A stretch of DNA of 64,000 bases from an uncultured Parabacteroides sp. (lineage in GTDB: Bacteria; Bacteroidota; Bacteroidia; Bacteroidales; Tannerellaceae): assembly GCA_934725305.1 (NCBI GenBank), contig CAKVBA010000008.1, positions 1 through 64,000 of the forward strand, written 5' to 3'. A program made the translations under genes and the position numbers. Of the stretch, positions 61,336 to 64,000 are shown piece by piece. The notes below the pieces were generated by a model. The model worked only from the letters and a program-made list of their open reading frames with translations, had not been told where the DNA came from and did no database searches. The first letter of the stretch is position 1. The number at the start of each line of letters is the position of its first letter.

Positions 61336-61371
61336 GGGGCTGCACCGAAACAATCGTTCCGATACAGCCCC
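61336..61371. repeat. GGGGCTG hairpin repeat
   Basis: GGGGCTGCACCG / CGATACAGCCCC, a 12-bp stem with two G-U pairs. It lies between divergent genes, where no terminator is expected. Confidence 0.65.
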
Positions 61372-61595
61372 ACTGTTTGTCTAAGCATAGTAGTTATGAC
61401 TATTCTCGCGAACAGTTGAAAAATGAAAAAACAGTATACTATGATGTATATAAACCTATTCTCGCGAACCGACTGTTAAAACCCTTAAAACAAATTACTA
61501 ATCAAAAAAAATCTAATCCCATGAAAAACACACTATATCTTTATAACAGCACCGAAAGAAAAAAGGTTCATAAAAAAGGAAAATAATGAGTGAAG

Positions 61596-61626
61596 TTGTA
61601 TTATTCACCAATAGATTTTATATTTG
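61596..61626 (+). promoter_or_regulatory. Promoter of the DUF4494-yggS-DHOD operon
   Basis: TTG at 61596-61598, 20 bp, TATATTTG at 61619-61626. It lies 43 bp before the ATG at 61669. Confidence 0.65.
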
Positions 61627-61668
61627 TGCTTCAATATAGAACAAAATATCGATATAAATAATTTAGAT

Positions 61669-62172
61669 ATGCATAATTGGTTTGAGTGTAAGGTTTCTTA
61701 CGAGAAGATGCTTGAGAATGGAATGCAAAAGAAAGTAACGGAACCTTATTTAGTTGACGCATTGTCATTTACAGAGGCTGAAGCTCGAATTATCGAAGAG
61801 ATTCGCCCGTTCATCACAGGCGAATTTACCGTTACAGACATAAAACGCGCACGCATCTCTGAACTGTTCTTCAACGAAAACGGAGATCGTTTCTACAAAA
61901 TTAAAGTTTACTTCATCACTTTGGACGAAAAAAGTGGTGCAGAAAAGAAAACAGCCGCACAAATGCTGGCACAGGCTTCTACATTGAAAGAGGCTATCGC
62001 CGTATTGGAAGATGGCATGAAAGGAACATTGGCCGATTATACAATTGCCTCCGTCACCGAAACATTGCTGATGGATGTGTTCCCCTTTGATGCAGATAAT
62101 GTGCCTTCAGCTCCTAAAAGCGGAGAAGAATTAATTGCAGAACAGAAAAAAACAGCAGAACAACAGAAATAG
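61669..62172 (+). CDS. DUF4494 domain protein
   Basis: A 167-aa cytoplasmic protein starting MHNWFECKVSYEK; a longer frame to 61624 overlaps the promoter. It belongs to DUF4494, a Bacteroidetes family of unknown function: an N-terminal WFECKVSYEKMLENGMQKKVTE-type segment, SFTEAEARIIEEI, ISELFFNENGDRFYKIKV, and an acidic, Gln-rich tail. It starts an operon with yggS (2-bp gap), an arrangement shared with other Bacteroidales, hinting at a link with PLP metabolism (inference). Confidence 0.85.
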   Translation: MHNWFECKVSYEKMLENGMQKKVTEPYLVDALSFTEAEARIIEEIRPFITGEFTVTDIKRARISELFFNENGDRFYKIKVYFITLDEKSGAEKKTAAQMLAQASTLKEAIAVLEDGMKGTLADYTIASVTETLLMDVFPFDADNVPSAPKSGEELIAEQKKTAEQQK

Positions 62173-62174
62173 AA

Positions 62175-62843
62175 ATGAATATCACTCAGAATTTAGTACA
62201 ACTGAAAGCGTCGCTGCCCCAAGGCGTGACGCTGGTTGCCGTCTCGAAGTTTCATCCTGTGCCGGCCCTACAAGAGGCTTATGATGCAGGACAACGTGTG
62301 TTTGGTGAAAGCAGGGCACAGGAGCTGGTTGCCAAACAGAAAGTACTTCCTGAAGATATACAATGGCATTTCATCGGGCCTTTACAGAGTAACAAGGTGA
62401 AAGAGATTGCCCCTTTCATCACCATGATCCACAGCATCGATTCCCTGAAGTTGCTGCAAGAGGTGAATAAGCAGGCAGCCAAGCACAACCGCGTTATTCG
62501 TGTACTACTGGAAATACATGTGGCTAAAGAAGAGAGCAAACATGGTTTTACTCCCGAAGAGTGTAAAGAACTACTGCAGCAGATATCACCGGAGATGCTG
62601 CCCAATGTCTGCATCTGCGGACTCATGGGCATGGCCACTCTCACAGATGACACCGCTTTGATCCGTTCGGAATTCCAACAGATAAAAGCACTCTTTGACG
62701 AATTGAAAAGCTCCTGTTTCAAAGACCGGACCGAGTTTGCGGAACTTTCCATGGGAATGAGCCACGACTATCCGATCGCCATTGAAGAGGGAAGCACTAT
62801 GATTCGTGTGGGAACCTTTATATTCGGGGAAAGAGAATATTGA
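62175..62843 (+). CDS. yggS: YggS-family PLP homeostasis protein
   Basis: A 222-aa PLP-binding protein with a single alanine-racemase-like barrel. K25 in VAVSKFHP is the PLP lysine. FGESRAQELVAK, WHFIGPLQSNKVKEI, IHSIDSLKL, GLMGMATL and LSMGMSHDYPIAIEEGSTMIRVGT are all family motifs. It buffers free PLP and influences amino-acid pools rather than catalysing a known reaction. It lies 2 bp after DUF4494. Confidence 0.93.
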   Translation: MNITQNLVQLKASLPQGVTLVAVSKFHPVPALQEAYDAGQRVFGESRAQELVAKQKVLPEDIQWHFIGPLQSNKVKEIAPFITMIHSIDSLKLLQEVNKQAAKHNRVIRVLLEIHVAKEESKHGFTPEECKELLQQISPEMLPNVCICGLMGMATLTDDTALIRSEFQQIKALFDELKSSCFKDRTEFAELSMGMSHDYPIAIEEGSTMIRVGTFIFGEREY

Positions 62844-62873
62844 TAAGCAAACGTAAATAAACAAATAAGAGAC

Positions 62874-63851
62874 ATGATTGATTTAAAAACACAATATGCA
62901 GGACTGACTCTGCGTAATCCAATCATCGTTGGAAGTTCAGGATTGACCAACAATCCGGAACATAACAAAGAGTATGAAAAGGCCGGTGCCGGCGCCATCG
63001 TGCTCAAATCTCTTTTCGAAGAACAGATTGAAATGCAATGCGGTTCACTGATGCATGAATCTGACTATCCGGAAGCAACCGACTATATACGGGAATATGT
63101 AAAATCTAACCAGGTCAACGACTATCTGGAACTGATCAAGAAGAGCAAAGAGCTGTGTACCATTCCTATCATTGCCAGCATCAACTGCTACAAGTCTGAT
63201 ACATGGATCGACTTTGCACGCCAGATCGAACTGGCTGGTGCCGATGCGTTGGAGCTGAATGTCTTCTTCATAGAAACAGACCTCGACAGCACATCAACTG
63301 ATGTGTACCAATTATATAGCCGGATTCTCCGCCGTGTAAAAGAGACTGTCTCTATCCCGGTCATCATCAAGCTGAGCAAATATTTCAACAACATCCCGGC
63401 CATGGTTCAGCATCTAAAGGCCAATGGTGCGGATGCGGTCGTATTATTCAACCGTTTCTATCAGCCTGACATCGACATCAACAATATGCAAATCGTTTCG
63501 GGCAACCTGTTCAGCAACCATTCCGACTTGAGCGATTCAATCCGCTGGACGGCCATCGTGTCTGGCAAGGTTCCGGGCATTGACATTGCCTGCTCAACCG
63601 GCGTACAGGATTGGGAAGATGTAATCAAATGTCTGCTGGCCGGCGCAAATGGTGTGCAGATCTGTAGAGCCATCTACACTCATGGTGCAGAAGTAATCAC
63701 CCAGATATTGACTTGCATCGAAGAATGGATGCATCATACACACTATCAGTCGGTGTCACAGTTCAAAGGCAAACTGAACTGCTCAAACATTCCCGACCCA
63801 AGCATGTATGAACGTTCGCAGTTTATGAAATATTTCTCAAACAGAGACTAA
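62874..63851 (+). CDS. Dihydroorotate dehydrogenase-like FMN protein
   Basis: A 325-aa TIM-barrel flavoprotein resembling class 1 DHODs: KTQYAGLTLRNPIIVGSSGLTN (N-terminal FMN strand), GAGAIVLKSLFEEQIEMQ, PIIASINCYKSDTW, GADALELNVFFIETDLDST, VIIKLSKYFNNIPAM, and IACSTGVQDWEDVIKCLLAGANGVQICRA-type C-terminal phosphate binding. Its role is unproven: it is usually annotated as DHOD-like and the true pyrD is elsewhere in such genomes. It is the third gene of the DUF4494-yggS operon, 30 bp after yggS. Confidence 0.88.
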   Translation: MIDLKTQYAGLTLRNPIIVGSSGLTNNPEHNKEYEKAGAGAIVLKSLFEEQIEMQCGSLMHESDYPEATDYIREYVKSNQVNDYLELIKKSKELCTIPIIASINCYKSDTWIDFARQIELAGADALELNVFFIETDLDSTSTDVYQLYSRILRRVKETVSIPVIIKLSKYFNNIPAMVQHLKANGADAVVLFNRFYQPDIDINNMQIVSGNLFSNHSDLSDSIRWTAIVSGKVPGIDIACSTGVQDWEDVIKCLLAGANGVQICRAIYTHGAEVITQILTCIEEWMHHTHYQSVSQFKGKLNCSNIPDPSMYERSQFMKYFSNRD

Positions 63852-63930
63852 TTGCCCGTATGTCGGGCGGTGCGGCGAAACTTGCAAGCAGCACGCCCCG
63901 AAGAGGCAAAAGTCTATAAAACCCATAAAT

Positions 63931-63994
63931 AAAGCGCTCAGCAAGTGACGATAGTCTGTTTCACAGAACTTTTCCCCTTGCTGGGCGTTTTGTT
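63931..63994 (+). terminator. Terminator of the DUF4494-yggS-DHOD operon
   Basis: AAAGCGCTCAGCAAG pairs with CTTGCTGGGCGTTTT (one G-U) around a loop of about 31 nt, and T-rich sequence follows. It lies 80 bp past the last stop. Confidence 0.7.
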
Positions 63995-64000
63995 TAACAC

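Larger units (their letters stand above)
60953..61668. other. Divergent intergenic region with repeats and DUF4494 promoter
   Basis: Contents are the ino1 promoter, a GGGGCTG hairpin (61336-61371), two exact copies of CTATTCTCGCGAAC (61400-61413 and 61456-61469), and the DUF4494 promoter. A 21-codon frame starts at 61520 (MKNTLYLYNSTERKK) and is not supported further. Confidence 0.55.

Noticed and set aside
61520..61585. A 21-codon frame upstream of DUF4494 as a leader peptide
   Set aside because: It has no amino-acid bias linked to a pathway, no following attenuator structure, and it lies before the operon promoter.

Overview
The window looks like a Bacteroidales chromosome, most likely Parabacteroides or a close relative (inference). 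It has Bacteroidetes TAnnTTTG promoters, a Rho with a long Asn/Gln-rich insert, Bacteroidales-restricted families (DUF4133/DUF4134 Tra proteins, BF3164 lipoprotein, DUF4494, DUF4922, GH97) and many palindromic intergenic repeats.

Region 1 (1 to about 10.6 kb) is the integrase-proximal part of an integrative conjugative element that runs off the left edge. Reading inward from the tyrosine integrase (9344-10486) come an unknown protein, an excisionase-like HTH protein, a RepA-like ATPase and a Toprim primase. A plus-strand MqsR-like toxin / SocA-domain antitoxin pair follows, then a minus-strand run of conjugation genes ending in a TraG ATPase that stops inside its Walker B motif.

Region 2 (10.6-29 kb) is chromosomal: a YeiH-type exporter, a class A PBP, rhamnulose-1-phosphate aldolase, a giant alpha-2-macroglobulin lipoprotein, RecQ, PabB/PabC for folate, AguA/AguB for agmatine to putrescine, and an M1 aminopeptidase.

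Region 3 (29670-34428) is a 4.76-kb island bounded by 38-bp inverted repeats that match at 37 of 38 positions. It carries an IS1595-type transposase and a separate compact operon with its own promoter. The operon has a strikingly structured leader RNA, a PD-(D/E)XK nuclease that may be AbaSI/PvuRts1I-like, a small basic protein, a two-domain protein of unknown function and two tiny proteins, one transmembrane. ATGA overlaps join several of these genes and a strong terminator closes the operon. This is the best candidate for an undescribed, probably anti-phage, system.

Region 4 (34.9-64 kb) is chromosomal housekeeping: GT2/DUF4922, LpxK, ThiL, tRNA-Phe, an Rpn nuclease, an M13 peptidase, a nucleotidyltransferase, an MBL hydrolase, CysK, Rho, TilS, a zinc-ribbon coiled-coil protein, Nif3, AspS, GH97, tRNA-Pro, a BF3164 lipoprotein, inositol-3-phosphate synthase, and a DUF4494-YggS-DHOD-like operon.

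The intergenic DNA is unusually organised. At least four dispersed repeat families recur: a terminator-like GGGGCTG hairpin, a MITE-like element of about 200 bp with terminal inverted repeats, a larger element of about 300 bp built from units of about 22 bp, and a hairpin containing ATAATTG. All coordinates of repeats and promoters were read by eye.
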